Under the pieces are notes generated by a model. That model saw nothing but the letters and a program-made list of their open reading frames with translations. It was not told the DNA's origin and made no database searches. From CAVTQY01 sp963736975 (GTDB lineage: Bacteria; Pseudomonadota; Alphaproteobacteria; Acetobacterales; Acetobacteraceae), in assembly GCA_963736975.1 (NCBI GenBank), contig CAVTQY010000001.1, positions 2,728,001 to 2,792,000 of the forward strand: a DNA stretch of 64,000 bases, read 5' to 3'. Positions 45,244 to 54,195 of the stretch are shown here, one piece after another. A program made the translations under genes and the position numbers. How positions within the stretch are numbered: the first letter of the stretch is position 1; each line of letters begins with the position of its first letter.

Positions 45244-46179
45244 CTATCCCGCCCGCATCAGCACACGAACATGTGCCGCGGCCGAGGCGGCCAGTGCATC
45301 GAGATCGTAACCGCCTTCCAGCACCGAAACCATGCGTTCCCCGGAATGGCGCGCCGCGATGCGCATCAGTTCGGCCGTTAGCCAGGCGAAATCCGCCGTC
45401 TCCACCCGCAATTGCGCCAGCGGATCGGCTTTGTGTGCATCGAACCCGGCGGAGACGATCAGCAGCTCGGGGCCGAAACGGTCCAGCGCCGGCAGGATCG
45501 TTTCTGTCCAGGCAGCACGGAATCCGGCGCTGTCGGTGCCGGGGGGCAGCGGCACATTCACGATGTTGCCGGCGCAGCCCCGCTCGGATGCGGCGCCGGT
45601 GCCGGGATAACAAGGGCTTTGATGGGACGAGGCGTAAAACAGCTCGGGATCGTCGGCGAACATCGCCTGCGTGCCGTTGCCGTGATGCACGTCGAAATCC
45701 GTCACCGCGACGCGGCGCAGCCCGTACCGGCTCCGCGCCCACTGCGCGGCAACGGCGACATTGTTGAACAGACAGAACCCCATTGGGCGCGCCGGCTCGG
45801 TGTGGTGCCCGGGCGGACGCACTGCCGCGAAGGCGGCCCGCGCCCAGCCTTGCATCACCGCATCGACCGCCATCACCGCGGCGCCGGCCGCACGCCGTGC
45901 CGCCTCTGCGCTGCCTTCACTCATGGCGGTGTCGGGATCGAGCTGTTCCAGTTCCCCCGGGCCGGGCCGGATGGCGAGAATCGCCGCCACGTATTCCGGC
46001 GGATGCACCAAGGCGAGCTGCTCGTCGGTGGCCAACGGCGCCGTTTCGCGCAGCAACGGGGCGAATTCCTCGGCCTCCAGCGCGGCCAACACGGCGCGCA
46101 GCCGGGCCGGACATTCCGGGTGCCAGTCGCCGGGATCGTGCGCCAGGCAGGCCGGATGGGTGATCAACGCCGTCGCCAT
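45244..46179 (-). CDS. Histone deacetylase family protein (acetylpolyamine/acuC-like)
   Basis: 311 residues of the arginase-deacetylase fold. The active-site His pair and Zn ligands are visible in VRPPGHHTEPARPMGFCLFN, VTDFDVHHGNGTQ and IVSAGFDAHKADPLAQLRVE, with the tyrosine region VLEGGYDLDALA. It removes acetyl groups from lysine-like amines or polyamines; substrate specificity is not determinable. It begins 1 nt after the stop of the TusA-like gene. Confidence 0.93.
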   Translation of the reverse strand: MATALITHPACLAHDPGDWHPECPARLRAVLAALEAEEFAPLLRETAPLATDEQLALVHPPEYVAAILAIRPGPGELEQLDPDTAMSEGSAEAARRAAGAAVMAVDAVMQGWARAAFAAVRPPGHHTEPARPMGFCLFNNVAVAAQWARSRYGLRRVAVTDFDVHHGNGTQAMFADDPELFYASSHQSPCYPGTGAASERGCAGNIVNVPLPPGTDSAGFRAAWTETILPALDRFGPELLIVSAGFDAHKADPLAQLRVETADFAWLTAELMRIAARHSGERMVSVLEGGYDLDALAASAAAHVRVLMRAG

Positions 46180-46180
46180 C

Positions 46181-46432
46181 CTATTCGTCCTTCGGCGCGG
46201 GATCGCTTTCGCGGCGGCGGATCAGGAAACTCAACACGCCGCCGTCTTCGCTCCAAGCCAGCAGCGCGTGTCCGGTTTCCCGGCAATACGCCTGGAAGTC
46301 GGCGATCGAGGCGCGGTCCGTGGTCAGCACGCGCAACCGCGCCCCCGGCTGCATGCCGCGCAGCGCGCGGTTGGCCCGCAGCACCGGCAGGGGGCATTTC
46401 AACCCCTTCACATCGAGAACCGTATCGGACAT
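46181..46432 (-). CDS. TusA family sulfurtransferase
   Basis: 83 residues from ATG 46432; the open frame extends to 47335 only as antisense of the ROK gene. The catalytic Cys sits in the CPxP motif VKGLKCPLPVLRANRALRG near the N-terminus, followed by ATTDRASIADFQAYCRETG-type sequence (here TTDRASIADFQAYC). TusA proteins relay persulfide sulfur for tRNA thiolation or cofactor synthesis. It precedes the deacetylase gene by 1 nt, an unusual but tight pairing, and diverges from the ROK kinase gene. Confidence 0.9.
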   Translation of the reverse strand: MSDTVLDVKGLKCPLPVLRANRALRGMQPGARLRVLTTDRASIADFQAYCRETGHALLAWSEDGGVLSFLIRRRESDPAPKDE

Positions 46433-46495
46433 TGGCGCCATGAGACCCCGGCCGGAATGCTTGAGCAAGCGCCGCCGGGCTCGCATGGTGGCGCG

Positions 46496-47392
46496 ATGCA
46501 AATCGGTATCGACCTCGGCGGCACCAAGATCGAGATCATCGCGCTGGCCCCGGACGGGACGGAGGCGCTGCGCCGCCGCATCGCCACGCCGCGTGGCTAC
46601 GAGGCGACCCTGGAGGGAATCGCCGGGCTGGTGCGGGATGCGGAGCGCGAGCTGGGCGTTACCGCCACGGTTGGGATCGGCATTCCCGGCGTCATCAGCC
46701 CGGCAACCGGGCTGGTGAAGAACGCCAACTCGATCGCGCTGAACGGCCACGCCTTCGACCGCGATATCAGCGCGCGGTTGGGGCGCGAGGTGCGGGTGGA
46801 GAACGATGCCAACTGTTTCGCGCTGAGCGAGGCGACGGATGGCGCCGGTGCGGGATGCGGGTCGGTGTTCGGCGTGATTCTGGGCACTGGTGTCGGCGGC
46901 GGCGTCGTGGTGAACGGGCGCGTGCATCGCGGCCGGCATTGCGTCGCCGGCGAGTGGGGGCATACGCCGCTGCCCTGGCCGCATGCGGAGGAAGTGCCCG
47001 GGCCGCGCTGTTGGTGCGGGCTGTATGGGTGCCTGGAGACGTATGGGTCCGGTCCGGCGCTGGCGCATTCGTGCGACGGCCCCGGCGCGCATGATGCGAG
47101 CGGGATTCCGGCACGTGCCGCTGCGGGGGAGGCACGGGCGGGACAGGCGCTGGAGCGTCACGCCGACCGGCTGGCGCGGGGGCTGGCCGTGGTGATCAAT
47201 GTGCTCGATCCGGAGGTGATCGTGCTGGGCGGAGGATTGTCCAACATGGAGCACCTCTACAGCGCGGTGCCTCGGTTGTTGTCGCGGTATGTGTTCAGCG
47301 ATGTGGTGAACACGCCCATCGTGAAGAACCGGCATGGGGATTCGTCGGGCGTGCGCGGTGCGGCGTGGCTGTGGCCCGGTGGAGGGGGATAG
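46496..47392 (+). CDS. ROK family sugar kinase (N-acetylglucosamine kinase / fructokinase type)
   Basis: 298 residues from ATG 46496. The phosphate-binding motif MQIGIDLGGTKIEIIALAP, substrate region VRVENDANCFALSEA and the zinc-binding ROK signature GEWGHTPLPW with CWCGLYGCLETYGSG are intact. It phosphorylates a hexose such as fructose or N-acetylglucosamine with ATP. No HTH domain, so it is a kinase rather than a ROK repressor. It is a single rightward gene between two leftward units. Confidence 0.93.
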   Translation: MQIGIDLGGTKIEIIALAPDGTEALRRRIATPRGYEATLEGIAGLVRDAERELGVTATVGIGIPGVISPATGLVKNANSIALNGHAFDRDISARLGREVRVENDANCFALSEATDGAGAGCGSVFGVILGTGVGGGVVVNGRVHRGRHCVAGEWGHTPLPWPHAEEVPGPRCWCGLYGCLETYGSGPALAHSCDGPGAHDASGIPARAAAGEARAGQALERHADRLARGLAVVINVLDPEVIVLGGGLSNMEHLYSAVPRLLSRYVFSDVVNTPIVKNRHGDSSGVRGAAWLWPGGGG

Positions 47393-47614
47393 GGGCGCTT
47401 CTGACAGTGTTAGTTGGACCGCGTTCGTAGAGATCCTTTGGGAACTATATGAGCTGAATAAGCAGAGTCACGAATTTAGGAAGCGGAAAAACAGTTGGGC
47501 AAGGCGCGGGAAGTCGCCGCCGTCATTGTGGCCACGTCGGTAGGACGGAGGTCATCGTTGCCAAAGCTGGCATGTGTTGTCGCTGCTAGAGCATCTACGC
47601 CTCGGCATCGGCCA

Positions 47615-47968
47615 TCAAGCGAGCAAGGTAAATCCGAGTGCGGTGTTAACTGCTTTGTTCAGCGCGTCGACAATAGAATTCACAACAATTTGCGCCTCGA
47701 GGGCAGCCAGGGACACCACCGTGTCCACAAGTGTTTGAATCGCATCCTCCTCGGAATCAATCAAAGCCTTGGCGGTCACATCACTGAAAATTCCTGCCAG
47801 CCGCTTCTCGACGATGGAGGCCAACTGGATCGCGATATCCTCAAGATGAGGCACGACGAACCCATTTATGTCCTGCCGCAAATCCCTGCCCGCTGTGCTC
47901 ACGGCGGCGGCTCCGGCGTTCGCCCCGGCCTGCAGAGCTCCTGTAATTTCGTCAGCAATCGACATCAT
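47615..47968 (-). CDS. Small helical protein, hypothetical (first gene product of unknown envelope cluster)
   Basis: 117 residues. The ribosome site AGGGAGG precedes ATGATG at 47968/47965. Sequence is almost entirely amphipathic helix (HLEDIAIQLASIVEKRLAGI; TLVDTVVSLAALEAQIVVNS) with small residues, no Cys and no signal peptide; phasin-like or coiled-coil appearance. It is 14 nt downstream of the lipoprotein gene and is the last gene of the leftward cluster 51375-47615. No family is recognised. Confidence 0.75.
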   Translation of the reverse strand: MMSIADEITGALQAGANAGAAAVSTAGRDLRQDINGFVVPHLEDIAIQLASIVEKRLAGIFSDVTAKALIDSEEDAIQTLVDTVVSLAALEAQIVVNSIVDALNKAVNTALGFTLLA

Positions 47969-47982
47969 ATGCCTCCCTGAAG

Positions 47983-48756
47983 CTACTTCGCACTCGGCGC
48001 TTCCCGACCCTCGCGGTAAATTACGGCGTCCAGTTCGATCACAAGCGGGTCAACCAGAACACCATGAACCGCGCCTTGCGGAGGTTCGAACAAGCTTCGG
48101 CATCTGGTGACAGCGATCGCCTCTTCCTCGCTGGTCGGTTTCCCAACTTTGACTGAAGTTGGCCGGGCTGAGGTCGGCGCCCCTGTGGTCGCGCGGCCTT
48201 CTTCGAGCGCGAGAAAATATTCGTCGGGCAGCCAGGGCAGTTTGCACTGCTGGTCCAGAATGAACGGAATACCAGGAGATTTTGCGGTGCTCCCGGTTAC
48301 CTGCTGCATCATTCGCGTAAAGATACCTGGCAAGGTCTCACAGTGCGTTGGCCCCTGCACGGTTGAAGACCCTGCTGCCAACGCGGTCGGCAGAGCTTGT
48401 TTGAACTCGGCTCGAACGGGGCCGCTGATCGTCGCTAGAAAGCGGTCGCAAGCGGTTGCCCCAGGATCGATGCCGATTTCTATTTCGCTCATGGTCTCTA
48501 TTGTGCCGCGCCACTCCTCCAGCTTTGCCTGAACGTCCGGGTTGCGCGGATCGGCTGCTGCGGTGCCGGCTGCATCACGCATATGGCCCTCCCAGGTGAC
48601 GACGTCCGAAAGCATGTCGGTCGCTTTCCTTTGCAGATCTGCATTGTATGGCGAAACCCACTGCACATGGCAGCCAGCCAGCAGCAAACCTGCTATTCCC
48701 GGAGCCATGGCGCTTAAGAGTCGGCGGATCCCGAGGCGGTTTGCCAACTCACTCAC
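47983..48756 (-). CDS. Putative lipoprotein, hypothetical
   Basis: 257 residues. Leader LLSAMAPGIAGLLLAGC ends with a lipobox (LAGC), so it is likely anchored to a membrane through Cys29. The mature part has scattered Cys residues (ATACDRFLA, CETLPG, DQQCKLPW, TRCRSLFEPP) and a C-terminal VLVDPLVIELDAVIYREG. Its ATG overlaps the stop of the upstream membrane-protein gene (ATGA), so the two are coupled. Family unknown. Confidence 0.8.
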   Translation of the reverse strand: MSELANRLGIRRLLSAMAPGIAGLLLAGCHVQWVSPYNADLQRKATDMLSDVVTWEGHMRDAAGTAAADPRNPDVQAKLEEWRGTIETMSEIEIGIDPGATACDRFLATISGPVRAEFKQALPTALAAGSSTVQGPTHCETLPGIFTRMMQQVTGSTAKSPGIPFILDQQCKLPWLPDEYFLALEEGRATTGAPTSARPTSVKVGKPTSEEEAIAVTRCRSLFEPPQGAVHGVLVDPLVIELDAVIYREGREAPSAK

Positions 48757-49670
48757 GCAGCAGCGCCTGTCCCATCCACCTTCTCCTGCGGGCTCGGCCC
48801 GGAGCCCTTGAGTCGGACGAATGTTTGCAGAGCATCAAACCAGAACGGAGCACCAAAGATCGTGCTGACCGCGGCCAGCAGCCAACCGATCCCGGCGGCC
48901 ACCCAGTCCCAAGGCCCCCAGTTAAAGCCGAACCCGCGCTGGTCCCACGCGAACGGATAGTGGCCGGCGCTCCAGCCGATCGGCACGCCCGCCTGCTCGA
49001 TCTGCTTCACCGCCTCCTCATAGGTTGAGCTCTTGTTTACCGAGACAAGCGCCTTCTCATCCAGCGGCTGCAACCACAGCGTCTTGCCCGCCTGAACCAC
49101 ATCGATGTTCAGCGCAACGGCAATCACCAGCGCGATGAGAAACGAAATCAGTTGCGTTTTCCGTTTGTACGTCCCGCTGACGCGATCCATCGAGGTATCG
49201 AACCAGGTCGCGATTTCGGTATGCATTTTCGAGACATCGCCGGCCGTGCGATCGATTGTCTTGGTAAGGAAGTCCCGCACCTGCCCCTCCGGCACGGCGC
49301 GGGAAATCGCGGCCTTCATCGTCGCGATGTCGGGGAAGCCGGAGGTCGGAAGGTTCACTACATCCAGCAGCGCGGTGGCGAATTGCTTGGGATCGATGTA
49401 GGCAGGCCGGTTTGCCTGCAGATCTTTGTCCGAGGGGGTCTGCGCCGTTCCCTGTGACCTTGGGTTGATCAGGGCATGATTATAGAGGTCGCGCGCAAGG
49501 CCGGTGAATTTCGGGTCGTTCAGGACTTTGCCCACCTCCTTGAACAGCGTGGCGGAGCGCAGGCCAAGGAAGGAGGCGATCCCCTCGGTCACGGCGCTGG
49601 TCGCGAGGCTGATCGCGAGGAATATCACGATGACGCCGACGATCACGTCGAGGACGGTGCTGCCGAACAT
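48753..49670 (-). CDS. Membrane protein, hypothetical (305 aa)
   Basis: Starts at ATG 49670 (GGGAGG 7 nt upstream); the open frame extends to 49745 without such a site. One N-terminal helix (TVLDVIVGVIVIFLAISLAT), a long soluble middle region with EGIASFLGLRSATLFKEVGK and DRVSGTYKRK, a central helix (LISFLIALVIAVALNIDVVQ) and a C-terminal helix (WVAAGIGWLLAAVSTIFGAP). Function unknown; it is coupled to the lipoprotein. Confidence 0.8.
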   Translation of the reverse strand: MFGSTVLDVIVGVIVIFLAISLATSAVTEGIASFLGLRSATLFKEVGKVLNDPKFTGLARDLYNHALINPRSQGTAQTPSDKDLQANRPAYIDPKQFATALLDVVNLPTSGFPDIATMKAAISRAVPEGQVRDFLTKTIDRTAGDVSKMHTEIATWFDTSMDRVSGTYKRKTQLISFLIALVIAVALNIDVVQAGKTLWLQPLDEKALVSVNKSSTYEEAVKQIEQAGVPIGWSAGHYPFAWDQRGFGFNWGPWDWVAAGIGWLLAAVSTIFGAPFWFDALQTFVRLKGSGPSPQEKVDGTGAAA

Positions 49671-49806
49671 CCAGTTCCTCCCACAGTCTTTTCGAATTGG
49701 TGCCTCTGGTTTGCGCCCGTCATTATCACGGTTGCTCTGGCGCATACTATCGTAATTTGACCCCCACCCCTCTCTGCGACGAAGAGGGAAAGAGAGCGTG
49801 AGATCG

Positions 49807-51375
49807 TCATGCTATTACATGCGGTCGGCTCGCAGCCGACGGCTCCGCCCGGACCTCCTCGCGGCGCGCGCCGGCGGCGCGGCGCGCCGTGCGGTAGATG
49901 TGCGGCACCCAGCCTCCCAGTGCCATAGCCAGCAGGCTCGGCAGTATGACCCAGACGGCGATCATCCAGCCGGCAATCGGGAACGGCACCACATCAGCCA
50001 GCCAGGCCATGGCAGCACCGACCGCCATGACAGTGCCGCAACCGCCAGCCTCGGCGATCCGCAACCACGCGGGCGGCACGCTCTCAATCGGCCAGTCGTC
50101 GCAGCAGTAAGCGACGGCCGTGCACAGCATCCAGCTCAACCCGATCAGCACCTCATCACCCGTCAGTCCGGAGATTGGATCGGCATCCGCAAGATGGAAT
50201 GCGAGGCACAGCGCGCCGGCGACACAGGCCGAGGCGAGTCCTGCGAGCACGTAACCGGAGTAACGCGGATGGCCGCCTGCCGGGCGGCTGAGTACCGCGA
50301 AGCGCTGCATCAACCATACGGTCGCCGCCACGCTTCCCAGGCGCACCAGAGCGATCTTGCTTGCCATCAACAGCGCACTCTGCTGCGGATGCGGCACGCC
50401 GGGAATGTGCGAGAACACCAAGCCCAGGACGACGAGGTACAGAAACACCCAGAGTGCAAGCACCGTCAGGCTGTCGATCGGAAACTCCGGCCGCGCCATC
50501 GGTTCCGCAGTCGCAAACCCGACAGAGCGCAGGCGCCTGACGATCTCCTGCTCGTCTGGCTCCGAGCGCAGCACCGCGCGCGCAAGGAACAGAGCCAGTA
50601 TGCGGAATGTCTCGCGACAGCTTTGCGCGAATTGCTCGCGCCGCTCCTGCATCAGTTCTTCATAGACCTCCTCGGTCTCCACCGCGCGCAGGCGGGCAGC
50701 CACGGTGAGTGAGGCCGCCGCTTTGCGGATGAAGGCGCCCGTGTGCTGATCGAGCGTGTCCCATTCCTCGGCCGCTTCGGCGAAGAAACGTCCGTAGCGG
50801 GGCGTCGAAGTCAAAGCGCGAAGCTGGTCGTAGAGTTTCACGACGGCTGTCAGGCGGTATTGCGACAACGCAAGCCCCTCACCACGATCGGCGCGAAAAT
50901 GCTCGGCCAGATGCTCGCCGAAACTGCCGTCGCCATAGACATCGCGCAAAGCGGTAACATCTTCGGGCTGAACCCAAAAACTCTGTGTGGTCAGTCCCGC
51001 GGCGCGACGCTTGGCTTCGGCTGGAATAGCGCCCCACTCATGAAACTGTGCCAGAATCCAGCCGTCCAACGTTTTCAACGCCGGGACGGAGGACAGCATG
51101 GTGGTCATCGCCAAGGTAGCGATCAGCGGCGCGGGCAGCGCCGGATTGTCCGCGTCACCGAGCATCATGGTCCGCCAGGGGCCGAGTTCCAGCAGCAGGG
51201 ACAGAGCGATGAAGACGACAAGCGCGCTCAGGATGTAACCGAGACAACTCCACCAATAGAGCGCCCGCAACGTCGATGACCGGTTGGAGGTCGGCGTGTT
51301 GAACCGGTTCCACGCGTAAACAGCGATGAGTGCGGCGCATCCGATATAAGCCAGGCCGGCCAGGTGTCCGTTCAT
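49807..51375 (-). CDS. Multi-pass membrane protein, hypothetical (522 aa)
   Basis: About nine hydrophobic segments in two blocks: two near the N-terminus (ALRALYWW SCLGYILSALVVFI region) and the others after residue 300 (LTVLALWVFLYLVVLGLVFS onward), separated by a soluble region with AEEWDTLDQHTGAFIRKAAA. No transporter or kinase motif was found. It is leftward and 136 nt upstream of the next membrane protein, probably the first gene of the same cluster. Function unknown. Confidence 0.8.
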   Translation of the reverse strand: MNGHLAGLAYIGCAALIAVYAWNRFNTPTSNRSSTLRALYWWSCLGYILSALVVFIALSLLLELGPWRTMMLGDADNPALPAPLIATLAMTTMLSSVPALKTLDGWILAQFHEWGAIPAEAKRRAAGLTTQSFWVQPEDVTALRDVYGDGSFGEHLAEHFRADRGEGLALSQYRLTAVVKLYDQLRALTSTPRYGRFFAEAAEEWDTLDQHTGAFIRKAAASLTVAARLRAVETEEVYEELMQERREQFAQSCRETFRILALFLARAVLRSEPDEQEIVRRLRSVGFATAEPMARPEFPIDSLTVLALWVFLYLVVLGLVFSHIPGVPHPQQSALLMASKIALVRLGSVAATVWLMQRFAVLSRPAGGHPRYSGYVLAGLASACVAGALCLAFHLADADPISGLTGDEVLIGLSWMLCTAVAYCCDDWPIESVPPAWLRIAEAGGCGTVMAVGAAMAWLADVVPFPIAGWMIAVWVILPSLLAMALGGWVPHIYRTARRAAGARREEVRAEPSAASRPHVIA

Positions 51376-51499
51376 AGACGCCTCCCGCTCGCTTTACCGA
51401 AGGAGCGGAGCACAATCCTGCCGGGCAGGCTGTGAAGTAACTCACAGCGATGGTATGAAGCCAGGCTAGGATGGCGATATCGGTGGAAGGGAGGAACCC

Positions 51500-51943
51500 A
51501 TGCGCACCATCAACGCCGCCGGGCTGGCGCTCATCGAGCATTTCGAAGGGCTGCGGCTGGAAGCTTATCAGGATGTGGCGGGCATCTGGACGATCGGCTA
51601 CGGACACACGCGCGGCGTCTATCCGGGCATGACCATGACCCAGGAGGAGGCGCAGCAGGCGTTGCAGGACGATCTGCTCACCGCCCAGGGCGCGGTCGAA
51701 AGCGCGGTCGGCACCGCGCCCACCAGCGATGAGCAGTTCGCTGCGATGGTGTCGCTCTGTTTCAATATCGGCGCGGGGAATTACCGGTCCTCGACCGTGC
51801 TGCGCCAGCATCGGGCGAGGAATTATCCGCCGGCGGCGGACGCATTCCTGTTATGGAACAAGGCCACGATCAACGGCGTGCTGACGCCGGTCGCCGGCCT
51901 GACAGCTCGGCGCACAGCCGAGCGTCAGCTTTACCTGAGCTGA
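51500..51943 (+). CDS. GH24 lysozyme (T4-type / endolysin-like)
   Basis: 147 residues. Ribosome site GGGAGGAA lies 5 nt before ATG 51500. The catalytic Glu is in LIEHFEGLRLEAYQDVAGIW, with TIGYGHTRG following; the rest (FAAMVSLCFNIGAGNYRSST) fits the T4-lysozyme fold. It hydrolyses peptidoglycan. No signal peptide, as in phage endolysins and cellular copies carried by prophage remnants; no other phage genes are nearby. It is divergent from the unknown membrane cluster. Confidence 0.92.
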   Translation: MRTINAAGLALIEHFEGLRLEAYQDVAGIWTIGYGHTRGVYPGMTMTQEEAQQALQDDLLTAQGAVESAVGTAPTSDEQFAAMVSLCFNIGAGNYRSSTVLRQHRARNYPPAADAFLLWNKATINGVLTPVAGLTARRTAERQLYLS

Positions 51944-51951
51944 GACGCGGC

Positions 51952-52203
51952 ATGCGAGCAGCCCTGCTGGCTTGCGTATTGCTGTGGTCCGTGCCGGCGC
52001 TCGCCGCAGCGTCCTGCGAGCAGACGGCGGGCGCCCGACGCGCGGCGACCTATGTACGGCAGTGCCTCGAAGTGTCGCCGGCGACGCACCCGCCCTGCAA
52101 TGCGGCGAACTCGTGCCGGCTGATCATCAGCGAGATCAGGCGCGGGTGCGGGATGTTGGATGCGGAGAAACGACCGTCGTTCTGCGCGGGGTATGGGCGG
52201 TAG
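51952..52203 (+). CDS. Small secreted Cys-containing protein, hypothetical
   Basis: 83 residues from ATG 51952. A signal peptide (MRAALLACVLLWSVPALAAA) is followed by a mature part with six cysteines (CEQTAGARRA, RQCLEV, CNAANSCRL, RRGCGML, FCAGYGR). Its start lies 8 nt after the lysozyme stop, so it is probably cotranscribed and periplasmic. No family is recognised. The link with lysozyme could be as a modifier or inhibitor; that is speculation. Confidence 0.7.
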   Translation: MRAALLACVLLWSVPALAAASCEQTAGARRAATYVRQCLEVSPATHPPCNAANSCRLIISEIRRGCGMLDAEKRPSFCAGYGR

Positions 52204-52206
52204 CGC

Positions 52207-53746
52207 TCAGACTATCATTTCTATCAGGAACGGTCCGCGGCGGTGCAACGACTGTGAAAACAGATCGGCGAAAGTCTCGCAACTCTCGGCCCGCGCCGCG
52301 TCCACGCCCATCGCTTGCGCCAGCCCGACCCAGTTCAGGTCCGGATTGCCGAGGTCCAGCATATCCAGCGCCGTTCGTCCCGGGTTAGCCCCGACATTCG
52401 CCAGCTCGCCCAACAGGATGGCGTATTTCCTGTTGGAGAACAGCACGGTGGTAACATCCAGCCGTTCGCGCGCCTGCGTCCACAACGCCTGCAGCGTGTA
52501 CATCGCCGACCCGTCGGCTTGCAGGTTCACGACGCGGCGGCCCGGCGCGGCAACAGCGGCGCCGGTGGCGATTGGTGGTCCGCCGCCGATTGCGCCGCCG
52601 GTGACCTGCAGCCAATCATGCGGAGCGGCGGCGTAGGTTGCCGGGAAGAAGCCGCGGCCGTAGGTAACCGCTTCATCGGCAACTACCGCCTCCTCCGGCA
52701 GCAGCGCCGCGAGCGTCTGCGCCACGCTGTCTGGCGTCAGGACGCCGCGCGCCGGTGTGGGGCGTGGCCTCGGGTCCGGAAGTGCGGCCGGCTCGGCTCC
52801 CAGTTCCTCGGCCAGCCGCGCCAATGCGTCGGCGGGGTCCTGCTCGGGGCGGGCGAGCACGTGCAGCTCGGCCTCGGGCGGGACAGGCGAGCCCGGCTTG
52901 CCGGGATAGGCGAAGAAGATCACCGGCTTGCGGCAACCGACGAGGATCAGGGTGCGGAATTCGGCGAGCGCCTTCACCGCCTGGTCCACCGGATAAGGAA
53001 TGCGGTTGACTGGCACCCGTCCGCGCCCGCGCGCGATACGTGCGTTGGAGCCCATCGCCATCAGCTTGGCGCCGGTTGCCGCGGCGATCCGGTGCGCGGT
53101 CTCCAGCGCGGCAGAAAACAGCGCGTCGCCGCCAAGTACCTAACAACGTGGGTCCGCCGCGGCGGAGCACCCCGGCCGCTGTCCGTATCTGATGCGGGTC
53201 GGCATGCGGCCGGGCCGGTGGCGGCAGAGGGTGGGCGACAATGCCGCCCTCGGTCCAGGCGGTGTCGGCGGGCAGCACCAGTGTCGCGATCTGTCCCGGC
53301 GCGGTGCGCGCGGCCTGTACGGCCGCAGCGGCATCCCGCCCCACTGTCCAGGCGGAAGTGGCGGTGCGGACCCAGGCGGAGACCGGCCGGGCCCAGCCTT
53401 CGGTGTCGGCGGTCAGCGGCGCGTCGAGCGGGCGGTGATAGGTCGCCTGGTCGCCGACGATGTTGACGATCGGGGTCGAGGCGCGTCGCGCGTTGTGCAG
53501 GTTGGCGAGACCGTTCGCCAGGCCGGGGCCGCAATGCAGCAGGGTGACGGCGGGCTTGCCCGCCATGCGGGCGTAGCCGTCGGCCGCGCCGGTGACCACG
53601 CCTTCGAACAGGCCAAGGATGCAGCGCATCCCGGGAATGCGATCGAGCGCGGCGACGAAATGCATCTCCGAGGTGCCCGGATTGGCGAAGCAGGTATCGA
53701 CGCCGCTGCCGAGCAGCGTATGGACCAGGGATTCGGCGCCGTTCAT
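52207..53746 (-). pseudogene. Thiamine diphosphate-dependent enzyme (acetolactate synthase / benzoylformate decarboxylase family), +1 frameshift
   Basis: Restored length is about 512 residues. Start ATG 53746 gives MNGAESLVHTLLGSGVDTCF; the catalytic Glu is in GLFEGVVTGAADGYARMAG. The frame breaks at about 53139-53140: deleting one C joins RRGGPTLL to VLGGDALFSAALETAHRIAA. The ThDP-binding end LQADGSAMYTLQALWTQARE and FSNRKYAILLGEL are in the second frame. It belongs to the IlvB-like family; substrates may be pyruvate-type 2-keto acids or benzoylformate-like. All motifs are intact, so a sequencing error is a strong alternative. Confidence 0.88.
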
Positions 53747-53814
53747 TGCGGGGTGCTCCGGAGTGGCGAGGACAGCCACACTGCGCAAAGCGGCGCGGCG
53801 CGGCAACCGGAAGC

Positions 53815-54078
53815 TCAGGCGATGAGCGGACGGCCGAGCCGCTCGATGACCGGGGCGAGAACGGGGATGACCGGTTGCAACTGTTTCAAGTAATGGCGAT
53901 GGCCGTAGCGCGAGCGGCAATAGAGCGGCTCCGTCACCTGCGCATAGCTGGCGGTGCGCACATAGCGGCGGTCCTCGTGAAACCACAGGCATCGCGGATC
54001 GTACTCGGCGCCGATGAAATCCAGGGTAAGGCGGACAGTCGCTTCCTGATCATCGACGATATTCTCGTAGCGGATCAC
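53815..54078 (-). pseudogene. Sulfotransferase C-terminal remnant
   Basis: 87 codons: VIRYENIVDDQEATVRLTLD, FIGAEYDPRCLWFHEDRRYV, RTASYAQVTEPLYCRSRYG. This is the C-terminal end of TPR-type sulfotransferases, where the RYENLV strand and the RTxSxxQVREP motif lie near the 3'-phosphate site. The P-loop-containing N-terminal part is missing and not found in flanking sequence. It is a deletion remnant between the ThDP enzyme and the NUDIX gene. Confidence 0.65.
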
Positions 54079-54195
54079 CAGGTATCGCGTGATGCCGCGG
54101 CCGGGGCGTGACCCCGGTCACAGAAGCAGCGCGCCCGACGCCCACGCGAGACCGCCGGCCTTGATCGGCATGCGCGCCGGCCCCACCCTGCGGCG

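Noticed and set aside
46181..47335. 384-codon minus-strand frame ending in TusA
   Set aside because: Only the last 83 codons are the TusA gene; the rest is antisense to the ROK kinase.
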